Shown here piece after piece: positions 26,054 through 32,126 of a stretch of 45,992 nt of DNA. The notes beneath the pieces were generated by a model. That model did no database searches. It was not told where the DNA came from and saw only the letters and a program-made list of their open reading frames with translations. Location: positions 1 to 45,992 of IMG/VR virus record IMGVR_UViG_3300038441_002108; one strand, given 5' to 3'. How positions within the stretch are numbered: position 1 is the stretch's first letter; each line of letters opens with the position of its first letter. The stretch comes from a virus. A program made the position numbers and the translations under genes.

Positions 26054-26143
26054 AGGCATTGCATCATGGGCCCAGTCGCATGGCTGGTCTCATGGGGCAA
26101 TCCCGCCCCCGAGCGATGGCTCGGCAATTGATGGAGAACTAAA
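26054..26143 (+). ncRNA. structured 5' leader, unclassified
   Basis: The 90 nt gap can fold: ATTGC near 26059 pairs with GCAAT near 26097, CCAG/CTGG make an inner stem, CCGAGC-GATG-GCTCGG forms a 6-bp hairpin at 26108-26123, and CATCA/TGATG could close a pseudoknot. The nested layout recalls self-cleaving RNAs, but I could not match a known class. Confidence 0.35.
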
Positions 26144-26659
26144 ATGCAAGTTGTACGCGAATACGCCAAGCGCGAAACCCAAAAGAGCGACTGGTCCGGC
26201 GACATTGGCCGGATTGTTCTGGAAACGGATGCGACGGTTATGAAGCTGAACGGGCAAGTCATCCCATTGGGCTCGATGGAGTACCTGCTTACGTTTGCCC
26301 TGCAAGCCTTTCAGGATGCATACGCAGGAGCGCAGAGCCTCGGCGACGCAAAAGGGAGCTTTAACAAGAAGCTCGACGCGGTTATCGCCGGTACGATCGG
26401 CGTGCGGAGCGGGGGCGGAACCTCGGTTTCGGATGAAACGCGCATTTCACGGCAGGTTGTGCGGGAAATCTTGCGCAAGAAGCTCAATAAAGCCGTGTAC
26501 GATCGCGACTATAAGGACAATGACGAGGCGGTCGACGCGGCGTTCGCGAAGAACGCGGAAAAGTTGCAGCCATTTGTGGATGAACGTTTGGCGGAACTGC
26601 GCAAGGAGCGGGCGCGGAAGGCTGCGTTGGCTCAGAAGGGTGGCGATTTGGAATTGTAA
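26144..26659 (+). CDS. early protein with C-terminal DLEL tail
   Basis: A 171 aa protein, mainly helical and charged, with a central low-complexity spot (GVRSGGGTSVSDETR) and a C-terminal long helix (FVDERLAELRKERARKAA) ending KGGDLEL. No family recognised; the charge pattern and size would suit a DNA- or RNA-binding protein. The stop codon is one base before the hammerhead ribozyme, so self-cleavage would trim its mRNA just past the stop. Confidence 0.7.
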   Translation: MQVVREYAKRETQKSDWSGDIGRIVLETDATVMKLNGQVIPLGSMEYLLTFALQAFQDAYAGAQSLGDAKGSFNKKLDAVIAGTIGVRSGGGTSVSDETRISRQVVREILRKKLNKAVYDRDYKDNDEAVDAAFAKNAEKLQPFVDERLAELRKERARKAALAQKGGDLEL

Positions 26660-26713
26660 GGCCGAAACGGGCGCGAATGCCCGTCCACACGTAAGGCGTG
26701 TGCTGATGAGGCC
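26660..26713 (+). ncRNA. type II hammerhead self-cleaving ribozyme
   Basis: All conserved parts are present in permuted (open stem II) order. GGCC (26660-26663) pairs with GGCC (26710-26713) as stem II. GAAA occupies 26664-26667. Stem III is ACGGGC/GCCCGT with loop GCGAAT. The cleavage triplet GTC ends at C26685. Stem I is CACACG/CGTGTG with loop TAAGG, then the core CTGATGA at 26703-26709. Every helix is perfectly paired. The predicted cut is between 26685 and 26686, which leaves a 47-nt 5' leader with AAGGAGG for the next gene. Confidence 0.93.
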
Positions 26714-26732
26714 GATAAGGAGGGCCGATCCT

Positions 26733-26927
26733 ATGGACAAGAAACTCGCAAAGCAACTCGTGGACGCACACAGGAAGACCGCGGAACTGTATAATGAGGC
26801 CGCAAATCGTGCCTGTGAAAGCGGCGGACCGTTCGAGGTGTATCATTTGATGAAGCTTATGATCGCGGAGGAAGGAAAAATCCGGGCACTCGAGAACCGC
26901 TATCTGCGTGGGGAGCTGGGCGCATGA
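26733..26927 (+). CDS. small helical early protein downstream of the ribozyme
   Basis: A 64 aa, fully helical, charged protein (MDKKLAKQLVDAHRKTAELY start). AAGGAGG sits 9 nt before the ATG, inside the sequence left downstream of ribozyme cleavage. No family recognised. Its stop overlaps the next small start (ATGA). Confidence 0.7.
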   Translation: MDKKLAKQLVDAHRKTAELYNEAANRACESGGPFEVYHLMKLMIAEEGKIRALENRYLRGELGA

Positions 26928-27022
26928 GCGGTTTTATCGCCTCCGTCCTCGCGCGGCTCGCAGCCGGGACCATATCACGCCGTGACGCCGAACGGTTGAT
27001 TGCGTGGGCCACGCGGCCATAA
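26924..27022 (+). CDS. 32 aa microprotein, putative
   Basis: Starts in the stop of the preceding gene (ATGA) and reads MSGFIASVLARLAAGTISRR then a short basic end. It is followed by a strong terminator at 27045. Coupling and the downstream terminator support translation, but it is too short for composition tests. Confidence 0.45.
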   Translation: MSGFIASVLARLAAGTISRRDAERLIAWATRP

Positions 27023-27044
27023 CCATACCGATTGCTGACACGGG

Positions 27045-27076
27045 AACCCACCGTCCATCGCGACGGTGGGTTTTTT
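27045..27076 (+). terminator. rho-independent terminator
   Basis: An 11-bp stem AACCCACCGTC/GACGGTGGGTT with 6-nt loop CATCGC, followed by a run of T (27071-27076). It closes the first early transcription unit (25796-27022). Confidence 0.9.
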
Positions 27077-27222
27077 GGTACATGGGTGGCCCGGCAACGC
27101 CACGCCCGCCACGCGCCAACGTCGCGTGTTTGTACTGGAGCAATGCTCCGCATGGCGCTGGGTGCGGGCGCTGGTTCCGCCTGTGGCGGCTGTTTTTCGC
27201 CGCGACACACATTGCGTTGAAT

Positions 27223-27405
27223 GGGTTACGGTATGGCTCGGGGGAGGTGGATATGGCTCGTACCATTTCGTTACGGTACGTACCCACCTCCTTTGCACTC
27301 TTTTGGGGGGAGGTGGCAAATTTTTTTTTTTGGAAACTTTTTTCAGAAAAATGGGGGCCCATACCCAAACTCCCCCCACACGGAGGGGGAGCCATACCGT
27401 AACCC
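27223..27405. repeat. 183-bp element bounded by 17-bp perfect inverted repeats
   Basis: GGGTTACGGTATGGCTC (27223-27239) and its exact reverse complement GAGCCATACCGTAACCC (27389-27405) bracket the T tract and copy C of the dispersed repeat. The TATGGCTCG part recurs at 27252-27260. It resembles a non-coding palindromic unit or origin-like structure. Confidence 0.75.
27250..27276 (-). repeat. dispersed GGTATGG...TTACGG repeat, copy C
   Basis: Reads GATATGGCTCG then TACCATTTCGTTACGG on the plus strand; 23 of 27 positions equal copy A at 18707-18733. It lies in the opposite orientation to early transcription, inside the 183-bp inverted-repeat element. Confidence 0.8.
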
Positions 27406-27531
27406 AAAAACACCAACCGGTGTCAACCACCCATTTTCGACCCCCCAGACGACCCAGCACATTGCACCAGCACCCCGCGCAGCACATTTCCAGCGCCACG
27501 CGGGACCGCTGTGGACGTCTGCATATGGGGC

Positions 27532-27564
27532 TTTACATATGGCCCAGTTTTGGGTAAAATACCC
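27532..27564 (+). promoter_or_regulatory. early sigma-70 promoter with operator-like dyad on the -10
   Basis: TTTACA (27532-27537) and TAAAAT (27555-27560) are spaced by exactly 17 nt. The -10 box lies in the perfect dyad GGGTA-AAA-TACCC (27552-27564), a likely repressor site. It should drive the small early genes from 27632 onward. Confidence 0.8.
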
Positions 27565-27631
27565 GGATCGTGTCGGGAATGGTCCCGCGCGATCGATTGG
27601 CGGGAGCCAATGTTCTTTGAAAGGAACGAAA

Positions 27632-27928
27632 ATGACTGAAGAAAACACATTCGCGCAAGCCGTTCAAATGTTGCGTGACGCGCGCAAGGCCATCATGGAT
27701 GCGGCCCGACTTGTTGACGGGGACCTTCCCGAACTTTTCCACGAGGCGGAGTTCACACTTTCCCCCGCCTTGTTCGGACAATTGCTCATGTCACATCTCC
27801 CCAACATGGGGCGCATGACACAAGCCGATAAGTTGTTTTGGCTCGAAGTCGAAAACGCGATCGGCCCGGATCACGTCGGGGAGTTACGTCGCGTTGGCGG
27901 ATTCATGAACAAACTCGGCGAATTTTAA
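27632..27928 (+). CDS. early protein, unknown
   Basis: A 98 aa helical protein (MTEENTFAQAVQMLRDARKA start) following the promoter at 27532. The leader contains a hairpin ATTGGC-GGGA-GCCAAT and an AAAGGAAC ribosome site. No family recognised. Confidence 0.7.
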   Translation: MTEENTFAQAVQMLRDARKAIMDAARLVDGDLPELFHEAEFTLSPALFGQLLMSHLPNMGRMTQADKLFWLEVENAIGPDHVGELRRVGGFMNKLGEF

Positions 27929-27979
27929 TCCACAAACCTCGGGGCGCGCAAATGCGCCCCACATTTCACGGGGGCGAAA

Positions 27980-28279
27980 TTGCCAATCGTCGAACATCTC
28001 CTTCCCCCGCACATGCAGCGTGTCAAAGGCGCAGACCCTGAATGCCTTCGGGCATACGTCAAGCAAATCACGGAAGAGCCCCAACTAGTCCACGAGTCGG
28101 CTGCCCGCCGCATGGCCCGGATGGACGCACTCCCGCGTGAGGTTCGCCTACTCATCCATGAGTACGGCAAGAAGGCTCAAGCCCTCTACACTGGGGGCGT
28201 CCCTCCGCATAAGATAGAGGCCCGGATCCTCGCGGACAGGCGGGACCGGGACATTGCTTGTCTTGATCTCGATCTTTGA
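27980..28279 (+). CDS. early protein with C-terminal LDLDL tail
   Basis: A 99 aa protein with a TTG start behind GGGGGCG; an ATG 11 codons in lacks a ribosome site. Helical and basic in the middle (RRMARMDALPREVRLLIHEYG), ending IACLDLDL, one of six early proteins with this acidic-leucine tail. The leader before it carries a GGGGCGC-GCAAAT-GCGCCCC hairpin. Confidence 0.6.
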   Translation: MPIVEHLLPPHMQRVKGADPECLRAYVKQITEEPQLVHESAARRMARMDALPREVRLLIHEYGKKAQALYTGGVPPHKIEARILADRRDRDIACLDLDL

Positions 28280-28340
28280 TGGTTTCTCCGTGGGGCGCCG
28301 GACAGCGCCCCAGTCAGAAATCAACGGAGGGGCATTGCCC

Positions 28341-28568
28341 ATGACCAAACAGGAAGCCATCGACAAAATCATCCTCGCCGCGAACCGCTTGCGCGCTCGG
28401 GGCCTCATCCACTACGCCGCGGCGTATGCCAAGGCGGACGCGACCATGACCGGGCGCGACTGGGAAGTTCAGTGCCTTTACATCCTCAACAACCTCTCGG
28501 GATGGCGCGGCGATGAGGCCAAGGCCGTGAAGGCATTCCTCAAAGGGGAGGCCGCCCGTGCAAATTGA
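28341..28568 (+). CDS. small early protein, unknown
   Basis: A 75 aa protein starting MTKQEAIDKIILAANRLRAR, chosen at the ATG after ACGGAGGGGC. The 61-nt leader includes a hairpin GGGGCGC-CGGACA-GCGCCCC closed by CTCCGT/ACGGAG. Overlaps the next gene by 11 nt. Confidence 0.65.
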   Translation: MTKQEAIDKIILAANRLRARGLIHYAAAYAKADATMTGRDWEVQCLYILNNLSGWRGDEAKAVKAFLKGEAARAN

Positions 28569-28755
28569 TCCCCTCGTCTACCAGCGCCTCGTCATCGCCA
28601 AGGCCCTCGAGTTCTACGCCCGAACCGGCCGCAAGGTCAACACGGCGTACACGCCCAGGGCCATGATGGCCACGGCCGCTCACCTCACGGGCAAAACCTT
28701 CCGCCCCCGCGATTACCTCGGCGCGGCGCAAGCGCTCAGGGAGACACTCAAGTGA
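28558..28755 (+). CDS. small early protein, unknown
   Basis: A 65 aa protein with a GTG start after AAGGGGAGG, helical with a basic centre (MMATAAHLTGKTFRPRDY). Coupled on both sides: it overlaps the preceding stop and its own stop overlaps the next GTG (GTGA). Confidence 0.65.
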   Translation: MQIDPLVYQRLVIAKALEFYARTGRKVNTAYTPRAMMATAAHLTGKTFRPRDYLGAAQALRETLK

Positions 28756-28913
28756 TCGAGGATCGTTCAATCACCCGGGCCCGGGAGGAGATCTACAACG
28801 CCCTCCGCTTCCTCGCCCCACACGTTGCCGAGGAAATCCTCCGCGAACTCCACGCCGACATGAAGAAACTCGCTGACAAGTATGACCGGCTTTTGCAGGA
28901 GATGGTATTGTGA
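28752..28913 (+). CDS. 53 aa helical early protein
   Basis: GTG start in the GTGA overlap with the preceding gene; stop overlaps the next GTG. An almost entirely charged helix (ITRAREEIYNALRFLAPHV, then ELHADMKKLADKYDRL), possibly a short coiled coil. No family recognised. Confidence 0.6.
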   Translation: MIEDRSITRAREEIYNALRFLAPHVAEEILRELHADMKKLADKYDRLLQEMVL

Positions 28914-29254
28914 CCGAACAGGAACTTTTTTCAAAAGCATACACTGTCCTCCGCGACCGCGGCTTCACCCGGGCAGGTGTGGAACACGAAGACGGCTACT
29001 TCCAGTGCCTCTACCGCTCCCCAGTCGGTCCCTGCGCAATCGGCGCCCTCGTGACCGACGCGGAATACGAAGCCTTCATCAAGGAAAACGATGTCCCGGT
29101 CAACTTCCACGAAGACATCCCCGCCTTCGCAAGCATCTCCGTCGTGTTCCTCGACAACCTGCAGGTCGCCCACGACAAGGGTTACACGCCCGAGCGCCTG
29201 CAGCATCTCCTCAACGATTTCGCAACCGAATACTCCTCGGAGATCCCCTCGTGA
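28910..29254 (+). CDS. early protein, possible DUF6197-like
   Basis: A 114 aa protein with a GTG start in a GTGA overlap and GGAGA upstream. It contains the segment SPVGPCAIGALVTDAEYEAF, resembling a small phage and bacterial family in which a C-x-I-G-A-L motif follows a helical start. The family link is tentative and its function is unknown. Confidence 0.6.
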   Translation: MTEQELFSKAYTVLRDRGFTRAGVEHEDGYFQCLYRSPVGPCAIGALVTDAEYEAFIKENDVPVNFHEDIPAFASISVVFLDNLQVAHDKGYTPERLQHLLNDFATEYSSEIPS

Positions 29255-29469
29255 ACATAACCGTACTCCGCACTCGCAACGTCCCCGGGCGCGCCTTCAC
29301 CCACCAGCAGCTCAACCTCGCCCGGAAACTCCAGATCGCCACGACGGGCGGCTGCCGCGGTTTCCCACTGCATGTTTTCCTCGCACAGGCCGAGCGCCTC
29401 ACGGCTTCGCCCCTCGCCCACTCCGTCGCGGCGAGCTTGCTTGAACTCAACAAGGAGTCCCGGGCATGA
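29251..29469 (+). CDS. small early protein, unknown
   Basis: A 72 aa protein with a GTG start (GTGA overlap). Basic N-terminal half (LRTRNVPGRAFTHQQLNLAR) and an alanine-rich end. It is the last gene of this run; the next 326 nt are noncoding leader and promoter. No family recognised. Confidence 0.6.
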   Translation: MNITVLRTRNVPGRAFTHQQLNLARKLQIATTGGCRGFPLHVFLAQAERLTASPLAHSVAASLLELNKESRA

Positions 29470-29545
29470 GCGGCTCGCGGCCTGTCAGGAGGCCCGCTTC
29501 CGCCATCGCGGACTCGCACATTTTTTCGGGGCAGTCCCGCGTGTT

Positions 29546-29598
29546 ACCCCAACGGGGTTGACAGTTTCGGATCGCCCCCATCATACCCCAGGTGGGGT
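29546..29598 (+). promoter_or_regulatory. TTGACA promoter candidate between CCCC/GGGG dyads
   Basis: TTGACA at 29558-29563 overlaps the dyad ACCCC-AAC-GGGGT (29546-29558). A weak -10 (CATACC, 18 nt away) overlaps a second dyad ACCCCA-GG-TGGGGT (29585-29598). A third CCCC-AAC-GGGG is at 29633-29643. Repeated dyads on both boxes suggest a repressor. The -10 match is poor. Confidence 0.5.
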
Positions 29599-29720
29599 CA
29601 AGCCGAGCGGGCCGTAAGGCCCGCCGGCGCTCCCCCAACGGGGATGGGCGATTGAAACCTGTCACCGCGAGGACAGGGCCCCCGGAACAAATTGGCGGGC
29701 CGAGTTCGCAGCCCGCCCGA
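29599..29720 (+). ncRNA. hairpin-rich leader upstream of second ribozyme
   Basis: Three clear hairpins: GCGGGCC-GTAA-GGCCCGC (29607-29624, GNRA loop), CCTGTC/GACAGG (29658-29677) and GGCGGGC/GCCCGCC (29694-29717). No gene is seen. It runs straight into the hammerhead candidate, so the whole leader may be one structured regulatory RNA. Confidence 0.6.
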
Positions 29721-29722
29721 GA

Positions 29723-29777
29723 GACGAAACGGGCGCAAGCCGGTCCAGCGCACATGGCCCCGCGCTGCTGAAGAGTC
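29723..29777 (+). ncRNA. second hammerhead ribozyme candidate (type II)
   Basis: Same permuted order as 26660-26713: GAC (29723-29725) pairs with GTC (29775-29777) as stem II. GAAA is at 29726-29729. Stem III ACGGGC/GCCGGT is closed by a GCAA tetraloop with one G-G mismatch. GTC ends at C29745. Stem I CAGCGC/GCGCTG is perfect (loop 10 nt), followed by core CTGAAGA at 29768-29774. Position 7 of the core tolerates any base, so A is allowed. Weaker than the first because of the mismatch and 3-bp stem II. Confidence 0.75.
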
Positions 29778-29795
29778 AGGCCAAAGGAGATCCAA

Positions 29796-30059
29796 ATGAC
29801 TTTCGAAGAACTCAACTTCATCCCCCATCCCGCGGCAAAGCTTCCTTCGGATATCCGCGCCCGCGTAGATTTCGCCAACGGCTACGGTGCTTCAGTTATC
29901 CGAACTTCATTCAGTTATGGCAATGAAGAGGGCCTCTTCGAACTCGCCCTCATGAAAGACGGCCACCTCCATTACGATGAGCGCATCACCACTGACGTCC
30001 TCGGCCACCTTTCCTCCGAGGAAGTTACCCAAATCCTCCAACAGATCGAGGCACTCTAA
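29796..30059 (+). CDS. early protein downstream of second ribozyme
   Basis: An 87 aa protein (MTFEELNFIPHPAAKLPSDI start) with an AAAGGAG ribosome site placed 18 nt after the hammerhead. Beta strands in the centre, helical end (SSEEVTQILQQIEAL). No family recognised. Its stop overlaps the next start (TAATG). Confidence 0.7.
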   Translation: MTFEELNFIPHPAAKLPSDIRARVDFANGYGASVIRTSFSYGNEEGLFELALMKDGHLHYDERITTDVLGHLSSEEVTQILQQIEAL

Positions 30060-30169
30060 TGCACCTTCGCACCATCGAACTCGCCCTCTTGGGCCTCATC
30101 GTCTTCCTCGCCTCATGGTTCGGGATGATCGAGGTGGCCCGGGTCCTTGCCGAGCGGATCCCCGTATGA
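30059..30169 (+). CDS. 36 aa single-pass membrane microprotein
   Basis: Coupled by TAATG to the gene before and by ATGA to the gene after. One membrane segment (LALLGLIVFLASWFGMI) with a short charged tail. One of three tiny TM proteins in the early arm. Confidence 0.6.
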   Translation: MHLRTIELALLGLIVFLASWFGMIEVARVLAERIPV

Positions 30170-30345
30170 CAGGACCCCAACTCCGCGAAGCACAAGCCCT
30201 GCGCGAGCAGGGTTTCACCATGAGGGAGATATCCCGATCACTCGGGATCCCCTACACCACTGTCCTCTACTGGCTCTCACCCGGTCGCCGCGAGGCCGAA
30301 ATCATAAGGAAACGGAAGCATGGAAAAGATAAACCAGTACATTGA
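30166..30345 (+). CDS. small helix-turn-helix DNA-binding protein
   Basis: A 59 aa protein whose residues 4-40 form a homeodomain/transposase-type helix-turn-helix (EAQALREQGFTMREISRSLG then IPYTTVLYWL), followed by a basic tail (RRE...RKRKHGKDK). Probably a transcriptional regulator of the phage; possible targets are the dyads at 27552, 29546 or the dispersed repeats, but this is inference. Confidence 0.65.
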   Translation: MTGPQLREAQALREQGFTMREISRSLGIPYTTVLYWLSPGRREAEIIRKRKHGKDKPVH

Positions 30346-30565
30346 TCTTTGTGAGGAAATCCTCCGCGACGGCATGGCGGCGAAGGACGATCCAGACGAG
30401 GTCCTTTCCGCCCTCTTCTCCGCGCCCTTCATCGGCGTGGCACTCCTAACCCGAGGGCTCCCCCACGACCGCCGCGAGCGCGTTTTTAACATCGTCGCAA
30501 GGATCGCCGCCCAGACCGTCCGGGCCAACCTCGCAAACCTTCGCGAGGGCGCCTATGACGCCTAA
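30320..30565 (+). CDS. small early protein, unknown
   Basis: An 81 aa helical protein (MEKINQYIDLCEEILRDGMA start) with AAGGAAACGG upstream; overlaps the HTH gene by 26 nt and the next gene by 11 nt. No family recognised. Confidence 0.65.
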   Translation: MEKINQYIDLCEEILRDGMAAKDDPDEVLSALFSAPFIGVALLTRGLPHDRRERVFNIVARIAAQTVRANLANLREGAYDA

Positions 30566-30872
30566 CCCCACCGTCTTCCTTTCCGCCTCCGGCGGCATCG
30601 CCCTCGAGATCCCCAGTGTCCTCGCCGAGGGCCGGAGCCATGTCGTTGACATCCCCCTCACCTTCGCGGGGCTTTCGCTGCTCAAGAAGATCCTCCAGGA
30701 TCGCCAAAAGGCCGAGGGCCGAAAGTCCATCGGCACCATGTCCTCCCCCGTCGCCGCCGACGTCCAGAAATACCTGGCCCGGCGGGATACCGAAGACCGA
30801 GCCGCTTCGAAGAAGTCCGCCAGCGAGCTGGTGAAGAAGTATGAACTCGAAGATATAGAATTGGAGCTTTAA
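30555..30872 (+). CDS. early protein with C-terminal DIELEL tail
   Basis: A 105 aa protein: beta-type N-terminus (TVFLSASGGIALEIPSVL), a helical region with LSLLKKILQDRQKAEGR, then a charged linker and the end YELEDIELEL. It shares the acidic-leucine tail with five otherwise unrelated early proteins. Function unknown. ATG overlaps on both sides. Confidence 0.65.
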   Translation: MTPNPTVFLSASGGIALEIPSVLAEGRSHVVDIPLTFAGLSLLKKILQDRQKAEGRKSIGTMSSPVAADVQKYLARRDTEDRAASKKSASELVKKYELEDIELEL

Positions 30873-31243
30873 TGTCCACTCCTCAACAAGTTTCCGCTCA
30901 GTACCACGACGTCAAGCCCGTCCTCGACCAGTGCCTCGCCCACGGCGGCGGCACCTACGAGGCGCCCTCCGCGGGTTCCGCGGTTCAGTTCCGCCATCGT
31001 TGCTATTCCTTCCGCAAGGCATACCGCGACGCCATCGCGCCCGGCGCCTCGCCGTATGACAAGCTCATCCTGCGCAAGCTCGCGAAGGGCGAGACCCGCG
31101 TCGTCATCGAGCCCAACACCCTCCCGGGCACCTTCACCCCAGCCTCGGGTGCCCGCGTCGATGAACCGGAGGTCGCCCCCGACGACCCGCTCCTCGAAGA
31201 GGCCCGTGCGCTGCGCGAAAGCTTGGGGCTGGATCTCGAATGA
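30872..31243 (+). CDS. early protein with C-terminal GLDLE tail
   Basis: A 123 aa protein. The centre (FRHRCYSFRKAYRDAIAPG...SPYDKLILRKLAKGETRVVI) looks like a small basic alpha/beta domain; the C-terminus is acidic (PEVAPDDPLLEEARAL) and ends SLGLDLE. Starts on the stop of the previous gene (TAATG). Function unknown. Confidence 0.65.
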   Translation: MSTPQQVSAQYHDVKPVLDQCLAHGGGTYEAPSAGSAVQFRHRCYSFRKAYRDAIAPGASPYDKLILRKLAKGETRVVIEPNTLPGTFTPASGARVDEPEVAPDDPLLEEARALRESLGLDLE

Positions 31244-31488
31244 CCAAGCTTACGCTTGAAATTCCGGACGAGCTTTCCATGCTCTACCTCACCGGCTATC
31301 CGGCGCAAAACGCCTTCCGCGTGGAGTACTGCTGCGGCGAGATCCGTCCCTGGTATCGGGGGCAGGGCGCCACCCCGCAAGAGGCCCTCGACAACGCCCG
31401 CCCCATCGGCGAGTCCCGGACACAGCCCACGGGCTCCGTCGCACCCAAAACCCTTCGGGCCCTGCCCGATCTCGACCTCGACCTCTAG
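31240..31488 (+). CDS. early protein with C-terminal DLDLDL tail
   Basis: An 82 aa protein (ATGA overlap) with a small beta domain (FRVEYCCGEIRPWYRGQG, then TPQEALDNA), a flexible Ser/Pro linker and the ending ALPDLDLDL. The strongest example of the shared tail. Function unknown. Confidence 0.65.
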   Translation: MTKLTLEIPDELSMLYLTGYPAQNAFRVEYCCGEIRPWYRGQGATPQEALDNARPIGESRTQPTGSVAPKTLRALPDLDLDL

Positions 31489-31498
31489 GAGAACCTCA

Positions 31499-31903
31499 GT
31501 GACCGAACAAGAAATCCAAGCTGCTCTCAACGCCGTATCCGCCCGCGTCCTTGCCCTCGGCATGTCCCGGCCTTCAGCGGAACTTCACTTCAGTGCCAAC
31601 GGCACGCAGTACGCCAAAGTATCCTACTACGACGAGCAGGATGTCTACCAGAGCGAAAGCTACTGGGGCAACAGCGCCCGGGAGATGATCGCGCTGCTCA
31701 ACGAATACCTCGCCACCATCCCACCCCGCGAAGACCGCGAACGCACCGAATACCTCCGGAAGCTCGCCGCGACAATCGAGTACGGAAAGAAGATCGGCAT
31801 CGACGAGGAGTTCATCAACCCCCTTGCGCTGCAAATGAAGAAGCTTTCTTCGAACATCATCGAGCACAAGCCCGCCCTCGTAGACGACGATGTGCCGTTC
31901 TGA
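31499..31903 (+). CDS. early protein with SSB-like acidic tip DDDVPF
   Basis: A 134 aa protein with a GTG start after AGGAG. An N-terminal beta part (ELHFSANGTQYAKVSYYDEQ) is followed by helices and the last residues VDDDVPF. This tip closely resembles the DDDIPF end by which bacterial SSB binds its partner proteins, but no OB fold is recognisable. It may mimic or replace SSB in recruiting repair and replication factors. Confidence 0.6.
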   Translation: MTEQEIQAALNAVSARVLALGMSRPSAELHFSANGTQYAKVSYYDEQDVYQSESYWGNSAREMIALLNEYLATIPPREDRERTEYLRKLAATIEYGKKIGIDEEFINPLALQMKKLSSNIIEHKPALVDDDVPF

Positions 31904-31925
31904 TGAACTCGAAAGGACCCCTCCA

Positions 31926-32126
31926 ATGACCACCATCTACCACCTCGAATGGCTCGACGAGCGCAATCGCCCATTCTACTTCATGAATAACGGGATGTGG
32001 AGTTCCCGTCGGGACGACGCCCTCGAGTTCACTTCCCTCACCCAGGCGGAGCACGCTCGCACCGCTTCCATCTTTTCCTCCGAAATCCACATCGTCGAAA
32101 GCATCGGCCATGTCAAAAAAGACTGA
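31926..32126 (+). CDS. small early protein, unknown
   Basis: A 66 aa protein (TTIYHLEWLDERNRPFYFM) with a strand-rich start and an EFTSLTQAEHARTASIF helix; AAAGGA upstream. The last 17 nt overlap the next gene. Confidence 0.6.
   Translation: MTTIYHLEWLDERNRPFYFMNNGMWSSRRDDALEFTSLTQAEHARTASIFSSEIHIVESIGHVKKD

Larger units (their letters stand above)
27077..27531. other. 455-bp noncoding region with repeat element and T tract
   Basis: Open frames here are not supported by ribosome sites or sensible protein composition. The region holds the inverted-repeat element 27223-27405, several GGAGGTGG/CCACCTCC repeats (27243-27250, 27284-27291, 27309-27316) and an uninterrupted T11 tract at 27321-27331. 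The last CCACCTCC/GGAGGTGG pair followed by CAAA and T11 could act as a terminator. A replication origin is also possible, but no initiator boxes are recognised. Confidence 0.6.

Noticed and set aside
26054-26143. HDV-like ribozyme before the gene at 26144
   Set aside because: The order of stems is similar, but the 5' stem has a mismatch and the joining segments do not fit the consensus; kept only as an unclassified structured leader.
27004-27557. Several open frames of 60-160 codons in the 27.0-27.6 kb gap
   Set aside because: They cross a strong terminator, a T11 tract and inverted repeats, lack ribosome sites, and have odd composition; the region is better read as noncoding.
29466-29561. 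31 aa frame MSGSRPVRRP... coupled by ATGA to the gene before
   Set aside because: Low-complexity basic sequence running into the promoter and its dyads; coupling alone is not enough.
31900-31914. CTGATGA followed by GAAA, like a hammerhead core
   Set aside because: TGA here is the stop of an early gene; there is no stem II, no stem III and no NUH triplet, so it is chance.
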